In this document: positions 1 to 8,833 of the stretch, piece after piece
How the letters are laid out: each line of letters begins with the position of its first letter
Numbering within the stretch: the stretch's first letter is position 1
The notes under the pieces: model-generated
The model's input: the letters and a program-made list of their open reading frames with translations, nothing else
What the model was told of the DNA's origin: nothing
Database searches by the model: none
NCBI RefSeq assembly: GCF_014699005.1
Contig: NZ_JACWZY010000001.1
Span: 62,001-126,000 of the forward strand
Source of the DNA: Spirosoma profusum
Lineage (GTDB): Bacteria > Bacteroidota > Bacteroidia > Cytophagales > Spirosomataceae
Reading direction: 5' to 3'
DNA: 64,000 nt
Position numbers and translations under genes: made by a program

Positions 1-1362
1 TTGCTTCTTTGGCAAAGTCTCGCTATGGCGCAACAACCCTTCTCCCACGGCCGCCTGAAAGTGTCAGATAACAAACGATACTTAGTTCATCAGGATGGTA
101 CGCCTTTTTTCTGGATGGGCGATACGGCTTGGGAGTTGTTCCACCGGCTGAATCGCGAAGAAGCCGACCAGTATTTGAAAAAACGCGCCGAACAGGGTTT
201 CACTGTCGTTCAGGCCGTTGCCCTCGCCGAATTTGACGGGCTGGTTGAACCGAACCCGTACGGCAACGTACCACTTCAGGACAAGGACCCGACAAAACCA
301 AACGAAGCGTATTTTAGCCATGTCGATTACATTGTCGATAAGGCCGCCCAGTATGGTATCGTGATTGCTTTTTTACCGACCTGGGGCGATAAGTTGTTTA
401 AAAATAAGTGGGGACAAGGCCCTGAAATTTTTAACGTATCGAATGCTCGTGTGTATGGGCGCTACGTTGGCAATCGGTACAAAAACCGCGAAAACATCGT
501 CTGGATTATGGGTGGCGACCGTAACCCGCGCGACGGTTCGGAGGACGTAGTAGTTTGGCGGGCCATGGCTGAAGGCATTCAGGAAAGCGTTGGCGGAGCC
601 GATAAAGCCTTGATCTCGTATCATCCGCAGCCTAACGGTATGGATGGTGGCGCGTCGAAATGGTTTAACAAGGAAGCCTGGTTCGATTTTAACATTCACC
701 AGAACGGGCACTGCCGTTTCACGCCCATGTATGATCACATCACATACTCGTATAATCTCCAGCCAACGAGACCTACGATGGATGCTGAGCCTATTTACGA
801 AGATCATCCAGTATGCTTCAACCCCAAGGAGTTAGGTACCTCGAACGCGTATGATGTGCGTGTGTATGCGTATCTGGATCTGTTCGCTGGAGCGCACGGG
901 CACACCTATGGTTGCCACGACATCTGGCAGATGTATAGCTCCAAACGGCCCGCTGTTAATGGCCCGCATATTTACTGGCCCGAAGCTCTAGACCTCCCCG
1001 GCGCTAATCAGATGCGCTACGTTCGGAAACTGATGACCGCCCGTCCTCAACTCGACCGCGTTCCTGATCAATCGCTGATTGTCGAAAATAATCTGGCATC
1101 TGCTGAACGGATTCAGGCTACGCGTGGGAAAGATTATGCGTTCATCTACACGTCTGTTGGTAAACCATTTACGGTGAACCCGGGTAAGATTTCGGGCAAA
1201 AGCATTACCGCTACGTGGTTCGATCCGCGAACTGGTAAAACCCAGTCGGCTGCTACGTTCGATAATCAGAAATCCCAACAATTCACTCCGCCCTCCAAAG
1301 GCTACGGACAAGACTGGGTGCTGGTGCTGGACGATGCTTCTAAAAACTACGCAGCGTTGTAA
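1..1362 (+). CDS. Secreted glycoside hydrolase, GH140-like (DUF4038), 5' end cut by window edge
   Basis: The protein has the DUF4038/apiosidase-like layout: an N-terminal (beta/alpha)8-barrel region opening with a F-W-M-G-D-T-A-W-E segment, an I-V-W-I-M-G-G-D strand end near residue 165, and a C-terminal beta domain of the kind called putative collagen-binding (about residues 365-445). Such enzymes cleave glycosidic bonds in plant side chains such as those of pectin. Residues 1-10 look like the end of a signal peptide (cleavage near A-M-A-Q), so the first codon (TTG at base 1) is an artefact of the window edge and the true start lies upstream. An ABC sugar permease and binding protein follow on the same strand, which fits a catabolic locus. 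The family assignment is solid; the substrate is unknown. Confidence 0.8.
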   Translation: MLLWQSLAMAQQPFSHGRLKVSDNKRYLVHQDGTPFFWMGDTAWELFHRLNREEADQYLKKRAEQGFTVVQAVALAEFDGLVEPNPYGNVPLQDKDPTKPNEAYFSHVDYIVDKAAQYGIVIAFLPTWGDKLFKNKWGQGPEIFNVSNARVYGRYVGNRYKNRENIVWIMGGDRNPRDGSEDVVVWRAMAEGIQESVGGADKALISYHPQPNGMDGGASKWFNKEAWFDFNIHQNGHCRFTPMYDHITYSYNLQPTRPTMDAEPIYEDHPVCFNPKELGTSNAYDVRVYAYLDLFAGAHGHTYGCHDIWQMYSSKRPAVNGPHIYWPEALDLPGANQMRYVRKLMTARPQLDRVPDQSLIVENNLASAERIQATRGKDYAFIYTSVGKPFTVNPGKISGKSITATWFDPRTGKTQSAATFDNQKSQQFTPPSKGYGQDWVLVLDDASKNYAAL

Positions 1363-1371
1363 TAGCATGTA

Positions 1372-1437
1372 TGAAGTAGGATGTATGAGATAAGATTACA
1401 ACCCAACAACACGCATTATATCATATATCCTACTTCA
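1372..1437. repeat. Imperfect inverted repeat between hydrolase and permease genes
   Basis: The arms 1372-1392 and 1417-1437 match at 19 of 21 positions as reverse complements, with a 24-nt loop. The left arm is internally repetitive (ATGTATGA at 1367 and again at 1381). It lies in the 89-bp gap right after the stop codon and has no following T-run, so it may be an mRNA-stabilising or processing hairpin rather than a terminator. Confidence 0.7.
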
Positions 1438-1451
1438 CACATTCCACGCTC

Positions 1452-2384
1452 ATGCTTTTACAGGAACGTATCTACTCACTGACGTTGACGATTGTGCTGG
1501 TTAGCGTAGGCGCGGCTATAGCTTTTCCGCAAACCTTCCCTACATTTGGCAACCTCAGCCAGGTACTATTAAATCTTTCTATAGACACCATTGTGGCAGT
1601 GGGTATGATGCTCCTGCTCATCAGTGGTGTTTTTGATTTATCGGTGGGATCGGTGGTGGCCTTTTCGGGGGGAATAGCGGCTTATGTGATGATAGTGTTG
1701 GGCTGGCCGGTGCCGTTAGCGCTGTTGGCTGCTCTGCTCGGTGCTGGCTTGGTTGGGATAATCAACGGTTATTTGATTGCCTACCAAGGTATTAATCCCA
1801 TGATTCAGACGCTGGCCATGATGGGTATTGTTCGAGGAGGAGCCTTACTGATAAGTGGAACAGGGATTCAGAATCTGCCGTACTGGTTCAACGCCATCGG
1901 GCAGGCCAAATTGCTGGGGTTGCAAATGCCAGTCTGGTATATGCTCCTGACCGTCGCTGTGTTTGCCTTTCTGGGCAATCGCAGCGTCTTCTTTCGGCGG
2001 TACTATTACATCGGCGGCAATGAACGGGCCGCCGATTTGTCCGGAATTCGCGTCCAGCGCATGAAATTGTACGGCTTTCTGATTACGTCTTTACTAGCGG
2101 GTATGGCCGGTATTTTATTGGCGTCGCGGCTGGGAACGGCGCTGCCCACAGCGGGTCGGGGACTGGAATTGCGCGTGATTACGGCGGTTATTCTGGGCGG
2201 AGCCAGCTTATCGGGGGGGCAGGGCAAAATTGTCGGTGCTTTGTTGGGAGCCCTCTTTATGGGTCTCGTCAGTAACGTAATGATTCTGGCGCGTGTGTCG
2301 GGTTACTGGCAGGAAATTATTCTGGGTCTGATTCTCATTTCGGCCATCTGGGGCGATATGCTGCTACGTCGGAGGGCTACGTAG
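1452..2384 (+). CDS. ABC transporter permease, ribose/simple-sugar (RbsC) type
   Basis: This 310-residue protein is almost entirely hydrophobic, with about eight to nine membrane segments and the RbsC-family signature region (G-G-N-E-R-A-A-D-L-S-G-I near residue 195, then a glycine-rich G-G-A-S-L-S-G-G-Q-G near 250). It belongs to the BPD_transp_2 family and forms the inner-membrane channel of a carbohydrate importer. The matching lipoprotein binding protein follows 133 bp downstream. No ATP-binding subunit is present in the window; it is probably encoded upstream of base 1 or elsewhere. The substrate cannot be told from sequence. Confidence 0.9.
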   Translation: MLLQERIYSLTLTIVLVSVGAAIAFPQTFPTFGNLSQVLLNLSIDTIVAVGMMLLLISGVFDLSVGSVVAFSGGIAAYVMIVLGWPVPLALLAALLGAGLVGIINGYLIAYQGINPMIQTLAMMGIVRGGALLISGTGIQNLPYWFNAIGQAKLLGLQMPVWYMLLTVAVFAFLGNRSVFFRRYYYIGGNERAADLSGIRVQRMKLYGFLITSLLAGMAGILLASRLGTALPTAGRGLELRVITAVILGGASLSGGQGKIVGALLGALFMGLVSNVMILARVSGYWQEIILGLILISAIWGDMLLRRRAT

Positions 2385-2492
2385 AGACAGGGCATGCCCT
2401 GTCTTATGACCGGATGGTTCCTTTATCAGGATGGTTTTGGCTGACGAAAAATTTTGCTGACGCCAATGAGACAGGATATGTCCTGTCCCTAC
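2385..2492. repeat. Pair of related palindromic repeats
   Basis: A perfect 20-nt palindrome (2385-2404, half-site AGACAGGGCA) starts directly after the permease stop. A related copy in inverted orientation lies at 2468-2492 (arms GACAGGA/TCCTGTC). The two 25-nt units match at 20 of 25 positions as reverse complements. They look like copies of a dispersed REP-like element filling the gap between the permease and binding-protein genes. Confidence 0.7.
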
Positions 2493-2517
2493 ACACGAAA
2501 AATAGTACGTTCAACAC

Positions 2518-3522
2518 ATGAAATCATACTTGTTCATAACCCTTCTATTACTAACGTCGGCCTGTGAACTGCCACAACGTAACGCCACCCAGACCGACGC
2601 TATACGTACTATCGAAGCGGGAGCGGAAACCGATGGTCGGCCGGAGGAGTACGTAATGGTGACGACAGCGGTTACCATGCCCATGTACGTCCATCACGAC
2701 CAGGCCGCTTTCCGTCGGTGGGGGAAACAGCGCGGGGTGAACGTATCAATTCTGGGACCGGCGGAGTGGGACGTACCGGCTCAAATCAATACCATCGAAG
2801 AAGTAATTGGAACCCGGCCATCGGGCCTACTGATTAATGGAACCGATCCGGCCATTGCGCCCGTCATCAACAAAGCCGTTGCGGCTGGTATTCCAACGGT
2901 GGTCTATGATTCGGACATTGTGAACTCGAAACGACACGCGTTTCTGGGCACCGACTGGTATCAGATCGGGCAGATGCAGGGTGAGGAAATGGTACGTTTG
3001 ATCGGCGGAAAAGGCAAAATTGCCTACATGGGAATTCTAGGACTGGCCAACATGGAAGCCGGTTTTCAGGGGTTGTTGGACGTAGTAAAAAAGTATCCTG
3101 GTATTGAAGTGGTTGGCAAATACGACGATAAGGCTAATGTAGAGGAAGCCGCCCGCATTACGTCCGATTTACTGGCTGCGCACCCGGATTTAGCCGGTTT
3201 ATGCGGTTTCGATTCAAATTCTGGTCCTGGAATTGGGCTGGCGGTTCGTGAAGCGGGGAAAGTTGGTAAGGTGAAAATTACTACGGTCGATTGGGAGCCC
3301 GAACACCTGCAACTGGTGAAAGCTGGTGTGATTCAGATGTTAGCGGGGCAGAAACGAGAACTCTTTACGTGGTACGGCGCTCAGTTTCTATATGATATGG
3401 TTCACCAGACCAACCGCCTGACCGATCAGGCTGGGGCCAGAGGGCTTACCAACGTACCAGCGACCGTTAACACGGGTCTACTACGTATCACGCGGGAGAA
3501 CGTAGATTCGTTCATGAAATAA
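2518..3522 (+). CDS. Sugar ABC transporter substrate-binding lipoprotein
   Basis: The N-terminus is a lipoprotein signal with lipobox L-T-S-A-C, giving a lipidated Cys16. The remainder is a periplasmic-binding-protein fold of the Peripla_BP_4 (ribose/xylose-binding) family: an early strand ending near residue 75, the motif G-L-L-I-N-G-T-D-P-A, and a D-S-N-S-G-P-G-I-G-L-A segment near residue 240 typical of the hinge and ligand pocket. It would deliver a sugar or similar ligand to the permease encoded just upstream. A palindromic repeat pair separates the two genes, so co-transcription is likely but not certain. Confidence 0.88.
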   Translation: MKSYLFITLLLLTSACELPQRNATQTDAIRTIEAGAETDGRPEEYVMVTTAVTMPMYVHHDQAAFRRWGKQRGVNVSILGPAEWDVPAQINTIEEVIGTRPSGLLINGTDPAIAPVINKAVAAGIPTVVYDSDIVNSKRHAFLGTDWYQIGQMQGEEMVRLIGGKGKIAYMGILGLANMEAGFQGLLDVVKKYPGIEVVGKYDDKANVEEAARITSDLLAAHPDLAGLCGFDSNSGPGIGLAVREAGKVGKVKITTVDWEPEHLQLVKAGVIQMLAGQKRELFTWYGAQFLYDMVHQTNRLTDQAGARGLTNVPATVNTGLLRITRENVDSFMK

Positions 3523-3591
3523 TTAAAAACAAAACGTTAACCAATTTCTTCTGCTACAGAGATTTTGCCTGCCAAGCATTAACTTGTAGGC

Positions 3592-5157
3592 ATGAAACAT
3601 CTGCTTTACGCTCTAGCAACCTGCCTTTTAATTGCAAATTCTGGTTTTGCGCAATCTGCAAACAATAATTTACCACGTATCGCCATTGCTGGTTTAGGCA
3701 TTGAGTCCAGTACGTTCTCGCCGGCCGTCACCCTCGAAGAAGCCTTTCATGCCCGCTACAGTGGTGAAGTATTCAACGCTTATTCGTTTCTGTTGCCGGT
3801 TTCTCCGCTACGTAAACAGGCCATCTGGTTTCCCGCCGTTGTTGGAAAGTCGCTGCCGGGCGGAGCCGTAACGCGCGAAGCGTATGAATCGCTCGTGGGC
3901 AAAATGCTTGATTCGCTCAAAAAATACATGCCTTACGATGGTCTGTATTTCGATATTCACGGCGCTATGAGTGTGAAAGGTCTGGACGATCCAGAAGGTG
4001 ATTTGATTACCCGAATTCGACAGGTTATTGGGTATAAAACACTGGTTTCTACGTCGATGGATTTGCATGGCAACGTATCATTACGGTTAGCCCAAAACAC
4101 CGATTTGATGACCTGCTACCGGATGGCACCGCACGAAGATGCCATGCAGACGAAAGAACGTGCCGTGGTCAATCTCATTGAACGTATCAAAAGTGGTAAA
4201 GGAAAACCGGCCTACAAAGCCCTGATCAACGTACCGATTTTGCTGCCGGGTGAAAAAACAAGCACACGTATCGAACCGGGAAAAAGTCTGTATCAGGACG
4301 TAGCACCGTTGGTCGACAAACAGGAAGGGGTAATCGATGGAGGCATCTGGATTGGTTACGCCTGGGCCGATGAACCGCGCAATCATGCGGCCGTGATGGT
4401 GGTTGGCGACGATAAACCTAAAGTAACTCAGGCCGCCGAAAAATTGGCTGCTAATTTCTGGGACGTACGTTCGAAATTTGGTTTTGTGGCCCCAACCGGT
4501 ACGTTGGAGGAATCGTTAACGAAAGCTATTGCCAGTCAAACACGCCCATTTTACATCAGCGATACCGGCGATAACCCAACAGCCGGTGGTGCTGGCGACG
4601 TAACGTGGACCATAACCCAGATTCTGAACCGTCCAGAGTTTAAGAAATCCGATGGGCCTACCCTGATTTATGCATCCATTCCTGATCCTGAATTCGTGAA
4701 AAAAGCGTTGGCTGCGGGTATTGGTGGGCGGGTAGAAGGAAAAGCTGGCGCCATTGTAGATTCCCGGTTTGCCGGTCCAGTTTCGCTTAGTGGTACAGTT
4801 GAAGCTATTCAAAAGGGTGATAAAGATGCTGAGGTTGAGGTAGTTGTAAAAGTGGGCAGTGTGAATGTAATCGTGACACAAAAACGCAAGCCATACCACG
4901 AGGAAAAAGATTTTACCCGATTGGGGCTAAATCCTCGAACGGCAGATATTGTGGTCGTTAAGATTGGTTATCTACAGCCCGAACTCTACGAAATGCAAAA
5001 GGACTGGATTATGGCGTTAACACCGGGTGGCGTCGATCAGGATTTATTTCGGCTAAAATACAAACGTATTGAGCGACCTATGTTTCCTTTTGATGGGAAT
5101 ATGGCAACTCCAGATTTATCAGCCAAGCTGGTGCCACTATCGGGTGCAGCGAAGTGA
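3592..5157 (+). CDS. Secreted M81 (MlrC/microcystinase C-like) metallopeptidase
   Basis: A signal peptide (cleavage near residue 21, S-G-F-A-Q) precedes the M81/DUF1485 fold. The expected metal-binding pairs are visible: F-D-I-H-G-A-M with D121 and H123, and M-D-L-H-G-N with D157 and H159, followed by a C-terminal G-D-N-P-T-A-G-G motif near residue 330. Family members are zinc enzymes acting on linear peptides with unusual residues; MlrC cleaves linearised microcystin. Here the gene follows a transporter, so a role in breaking down an imported or exported peptide or amide is plausible but unproven. The 521-residue length is normal for the family. Confidence 0.85.
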   Translation: MKHLLYALATCLLIANSGFAQSANNNLPRIAIAGLGIESSTFSPAVTLEEAFHARYSGEVFNAYSFLLPVSPLRKQAIWFPAVVGKSLPGGAVTREAYESLVGKMLDSLKKYMPYDGLYFDIHGAMSVKGLDDPEGDLITRIRQVIGYKTLVSTSMDLHGNVSLRLAQNTDLMTCYRMAPHEDAMQTKERAVVNLIERIKSGKGKPAYKALINVPILLPGEKTSTRIEPGKSLYQDVAPLVDKQEGVIDGGIWIGYAWADEPRNHAAVMVVGDDKPKVTQAAEKLAANFWDVRSKFGFVAPTGTLEESLTKAIASQTRPFYISDTGDNPTAGGAGDVTWTITQILNRPEFKKSDGPTLIYASIPDPEFVKKALAAGIGGRVEGKAGAIVDSRFAGPVSLSGTVEAIQKGDKDAEVEVVVKVGSVNVIVTQKRKPYHEEKDFTRLGLNPRTADIVVVKIGYLQPELYEMQKDWIMALTPGGVDQDLFRLKYKRIERPMFPFDGNMATPDLSAKLVPLSGAAK

Positions 5158-5492
5158 GTTTAAACAGTTTCATAAACCAGGTAATACAAGAAAGCAGTTC
5201 AGCAAAGCCAAACTGCTTAATCCTATCTATAAATCTAAAATCGTTGGTCGTTGTAATACGTTGGTCCCAGGTTTTACTTAGTTATGCTTGTGAAGGTTGG
5301 AAGAAGAGCCAGAATTAGCTGGCAAAAGAACCCGGCTGACCAGATTTCCGAATTACATTCGGAGTGTACTTTCTCCCAATTTAGGATGAAGTCGCTTACT
5401 GGATCAAACCGAAACGGTCTATTCCTGATTTTAGAGGGTCGAAAGTCTAATTTTGAGGGTCGAAAAATGGCTCTGATAGGGGATACCGCTTC
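5158..5492. other. Gene-free convergent intergenic region
   Basis: Convergent genes end on both sides. Open frames here are short and have no recognisable protein character. One direct repeat is visible: GAGGGTCGAAA at 5434-5444 and 5455-5465, 21 bp start to start. No clear terminator hairpin was found. Confidence 0.6.
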
Positions 5493-6275
5493 TTATTTAC
5501 CCAGCCACTTTTTAAAATCGTTCATCCGATCGGGGCTTACAAAAACCTCGTGACGCGAGGATGGATGCAATGTCAGATTTAATTTACTACCCGAGTAGGT
5601 ATGAATAGATTGAATCGCCGATAAACTGACCAGATAGGCGCGGTTCACCCGAAAAAATTGATGGGGATTAAGCAGGCTGGTTACTTTATCGAGGCTGTAT
5701 TCAACCACCATGTTTTGCCCATCCTGCGTGGTCAGGTAAGTCGTTTTCTCTTCATAAAAAAAGTACGCGATCTGATCCACACCAATGCTTTTGATCTTTG
5801 TGCCGACCGTAACCATAAACCGATCCTTGTAGGATGGTTGGACGGCCGTATCCTGCCAGTTTAGAAGCGTCGACCATTTGGAAGGGCTGACCATAGTTGG
5901 GCGCTGTTTTTGTTGCGTCCATTTGAACTTATTGATGGCGGCCGCCAGTTCGTTTTCGTCGATTGGTTTCAGCAAGTAGTCAACGCTGTTCGTCTTAAAC
6001 GCCTGAATCGCATAGGTCTCGTAAGCCGTCGTGAAAATGATCGGAATTGTCAGTTTAACTTTTTTAATGATACCAAACGCGCTACCGTCCTCCAGATGAA
6101 TATCCATAAAGATCAGATCGGGCTGATTAGCAGGCGTTTGGTCGTTAAACCATTCAACTGCTTCGGCAACGGAAGAAAGCACGGACACTACCTGTATAGA
6201 CGAATCGTAATCCCATAATAGCATTTCCAGACGCTGGGCAGAGAGGAATTCATCTTCAACGATGACGACGTTCAT
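5493..6275 (-). CDS. LytTR-family response regulator
   Basis: An N-terminal receiver domain (about residues 1-120) has the acidic pair near E7/D8, the phospho-acceptor Asp58 in I-F-M-D-I-H-L, and the late lysine in L-L-K-P-I. A C-terminal LytTR DNA-binding domain (about 155-258) contains the typical F-F-R-V-N-R-A-Y-L-V segment. It is the partner of the upstream sensor kinase: the two reading frames overlap by 4 bp (ATGA), so translation is coupled. Such pairs in Bacteroidota often control envelope, carbohydrate or surface functions. The target is unknown. Confidence 0.93.
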   Translation of the reverse strand: MNVVIVEDEFLSAQRLEMLLWDYDSSIQVVSVLSSVAEAVEWFNDQTPANQPDLIFMDIHLEDGSAFGIIKKVKLTIPIIFTTAYETYAIQAFKTNSVDYLLKPIDENELAAAINKFKWTQQKQRPTMVSPSKWSTLLNWQDTAVQPSYKDRFMVTVGTKIKSIGVDQIAYFFYEEKTTYLTTQDGQNMVVEYSLDKVTSLLNPHQFFRVNRAYLVSLSAIQSIHTYSGSKLNLTLHPSSRHEVFVSPDRMNDFKKWLGK

Positions 6276-7423
6276 TGTAAAAGCGGGATACTGACGGTAA
6301 AGGTATTATCCTGCTGTGTGATGAGCACAGGGCGGTCGGTTAGCAATCGGTAGCGATTAGTAATATTGGCCAAACCGATGCCGGTGGAGTTTTCCGGGAA
6401 GATTTCATCAGGCAGGCGAGGTTGAATGAAATTGCTGATCAGCAGATAACATTCCTCAATGGCCAACGTAACGATCAGGGGGTGCCTGCGCGACATCTGG
6501 TTATGCTTGACGGCGTTTTCCATTAACAACTGTAGCGTTAATGGAGCAATGTTAAAACGCATAGACTCCTCTTCAGAAATGCTATTGACGAGCTGAAAGC
6601 GATCATCAAAGCGAATCGTCAATAAAAAACAGTAAGCACCTAAGAACTCTAGTTCTGTTTTCAGATTGACGCGTTCGGTATCCTGTTGCTCCAGAATGTA
6701 ACGGTACGCTCTGGAAAGGTGATTGATAAATCGAATCGATAATTTGGGATTTACATCCACTAAAGACGACAAAATACTCAGACTGTTAAACAAAAAATGA
6801 GGATTTACCTGAGTTCTTAAGGCATCAAACTGCGCTTGCGAAGCTTCCCGTTTTAGTTGCTCGGCACTCACCTGTAATTGGGCCACTACTTTATCCCTGC
6901 GATGATTAGCGGCTAAATAATAGGCCATCAGTAAGGCCATAACCGTTAGTGCCGTCGTTGCCTTATGCCGTCGTTGCCCTTCATTTTTGCGGATAAATTC
7001 TCTGATTTCTGGCGTGATTGGATTAACCTGGCCGGGATGCATTGCAGTTTCTGTTTGGTCAAATGCCTTGCGCGCCTGGCCCAAATACCCAAAAAAAGCC
7101 CAATCGAAGCCAAACGAAAGTACAGCCGCAATGAGTAACGTCGTCAATTGGACGGCAAACTTGCCATCGCGTTGGAAAAGTCGTCCAGAACGACCGTTTA
7201 ATTTGTTTTCCAGCCATTCCGTAAGACTCAGCCAAAAAGTAAAAAGTGCAATGGTAATAGGGATTTCCGATAGCCAGATAAACCACCAGAAAGCACTAAC
7301 TTTTTCTATATCAAGAGAGTTTAAATTAATATAAAATCGGAGTGGCCAATAAATAGCAAATACGGTAGCTGCCAGCCGGATTTTCTGGGGTAGAGTTAGA
7401 TTTATATTGTCGGACACATCCAT
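6272..7423 (-). CDS. LytS/YpdA-type membrane sensor histidine kinase
   Basis: Four probable membrane helices lie in the first 175 residues (around 19-35, 43-66, 90-112 and 157-172). They are followed by a His_kinase (PF06580) domain with phospho-acceptor His209 in Q-V-N-P-H-F-L-F-N-S, and an ATPase half with L-L-M-E-N-A-V-K-H-N (N-box) and G-I-G-L-A-N. There is no large extracellular sensor domain, so sensing is likely in or at the membrane. The gene overlaps the LytTR regulator downstream and follows the retropepsin-like gene by 24 bp, suggesting a three-gene operon. Confidence 0.92.
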   Translation of the reverse strand: MDVSDNINLTLPQKIRLAATVFAIYWPLRFYINLNSLDIEKVSAFWWFIWLSEIPITIALFTFWLSLTEWLENKLNGRSGRLFQRDGKFAVQLTTLLIAAVLSFGFDWAFFGYLGQARKAFDQTETAMHPGQVNPITPEIREFIRKNEGQRRHKATTALTVMALLMAYYLAANHRRDKVVAQLQVSAEQLKREASQAQFDALRTQVNPHFLFNSLSILSSLVDVNPKLSIRFINHLSRAYRYILEQQDTERVNLKTELEFLGAYCFLLTIRFDDRFQLVNSISEEESMRFNIAPLTLQLLMENAVKHNQMSRRHPLIVTLAIEECYLLISNFIQPRLPDEIFPENSTGIGLANITNRYRLLTDRPVLITQQDNTFTVSIPLLQ

Positions 7424-7447
7424 ACTACGTTATAATTATGCTATTAA

Positions 7448-8368
7448 TTAGCTGCTGAAGTATTTTGATTTTCTTAACTTATTAGGACTGATATAAATGT
7501 ATTCTCGTTTTTCGTCGATTATTATATTGAATCTTTTTAGAAGATCGCCACCGAGAATACTTACTTTTTGATTGCCAATTTTACCAGTGAAAAAGCCTAC
7601 AGGAACGTCAGTTAATTCATTATGTCCAATAATGAAAATTGGCAAAATGGCCCTTTTAGTTTTTACGCTATTTCCAAAAGAATCTTTTAATTCCTTTTCG
7701 CTGATGACTTCTAAATTTTCATCAATTTTATTTTTACTGACAAATGTATCATCAAACAGAAGTGCGCCTGAATAACCAGAGTGAATTAGAAATCTATTGG
7801 TTAAACTTCGATTTTCGATTTTACAATTGGCTTCTATGAACATGAAATCGTCTTCAAAGTAAAGCTTGAGCTTCTCGAATTTTTTCGATTTTTCGGGTAG
7901 ACTAGTATATAGTATTAGCTGATTCTTATCGAAGTCTAACTCAATAACCTGACCAGCGAAAAGGTCAATACCAAATTTTCCGTCTGTTTTTGGCCCTGAA
8001 TTTTTATTCTCCCAAATCGATACGTTTGTCCAGTTTAATGCTCCTAGTTGTAGTGAATTGCCTTTACTGAATCTTGACGAGTTTCCGCCACCACCCCAAC
8101 TGCTGACGCTGTCAGCTCCAGCGAACGTAATAGTCTTTATTTTTTTTACTCCTTCTTCAGTTAACGAAACGGCATTTGCCGCTGTATGAAACATCAAATT
8201 AATGGTATCTTTTTGGTTAAGTTTAGCTTGTACGGAAATATTATTATACTCAGTTAACTGAAAAGGAATAGTGTATTTCGTCTCAATAAACGCCGAGGTT
8301 ACTTGCCCAAAAATCGATTGACAATTGATAAACAATACGAGAAATAAGCAAGGATTAAATCGTATCAT
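7448..8368 (-). CDS. Secreted retropepsin-like protein lacking both catalytic Asp
   Basis: A signal peptide (F-L-V-L-F-I-N-C-Q-S-I-F-G, with Q following) precedes two similar halves, as in bacterial aspartyl-protease-like proteins. Where active members have D-T-G in each half, this protein has M-F-H-T-A-A-N (about residue 60) and L-I-H-S-G-Y-S-G (about residue 194), so His replaces Asp at both places. The C-terminal strand G-G-D-L-L-K-R-F-N is typical of the fold. I infer a catalytically dead, binding-type protein. It lies 24 bp upstream of the sensor kinase gene on the same strand and may feed a signal to it. Base composition is more AT-rich than its neighbours and TACGT motifs are scarce, which hints at transfer. 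Confidence 0.7.
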   Translation of the reverse strand: MIRFNPCLFLVLFINCQSIFGQVTSAFIETKYTIPFQLTEYNNISVQAKLNQKDTINLMFHTAANAVSLTEEGVKKIKTITFAGADSVSSWGGGGNSSRFSKGNSLQLGALNWTNVSIWENKNSGPKTDGKFGIDLFAGQVIELDFDKNQLILYTSLPEKSKKFEKLKLYFEDDFMFIEANCKIENRSLTNRFLIHSGYSGALLFDDTFVSKNKIDENLEVISEKELKDSFGNSVKTKRAILPIFIIGHNELTDVPVGFFTGKIGNQKVSILGGDLLKRFNIIIDEKREYIYISPNKLRKSKYFSS

Positions 8369-8833
8369 GGATGAAAATAGTTAGGGAAATCATATGCTTT
8401 TTTTGCTAAGAATCAGATTTCTTAATCAACTTTTATTATTTTCTCGCTCACTGGTGGTCTGGGTCTTCACTACATGCCTATCTTTCTCTTTGCAGCGGGT
8501 GGTACGTCGGTTCCGTAATACCCTATACCTTATTTTCGGGTAGCGAACGTACTACGTAGTCAGGTTTGAAGAAACTCATTTGAAAAACTGCTCATCACGA
8601 AAGTCTGTAACCGCTGACAACGTAGTAACAGTCAGTCCACTCGTTGATAATAACGCCAGAACGCTTCGGGCGGATTGCCGTAAAAAAGTTCGTTGTGAGG
8701 TTTTCAATAGCTTGTAGAATTAGATTTTGAAAGATAATACCTTATAAGACGCTATATCATACGATGACTCGATTAATTTTGGTCCGCCCAAGCCGAAGGT
8801 CACTTATCGGATAAAGAATATTATTTTGCCCAT
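8369..8833. other. Divergent intergenic region without genes
   Basis: This 465-bp region separates the retropepsin-like gene (-) from the rhamnosidase gene (+) and must hold both promoters. I found no convincing coding frame and no clear -33/-7 pair. The right half (from about 8500) regains the TACGT motifs that are scarce to the left. Confidence 0.5.

Noticed and set aside
1-30. TTG at base 1 as a true start codon
   Set aside because: The frame is open to the window edge and the first residues look like the end of a signal peptide, so the start is probably upstream.
5284-5553. 89-residue plus-strand frame in the gap after the M81 gene
   Set aside because: It runs into the 3' end of the LytTR gene on the other strand and has no protein-like composition.
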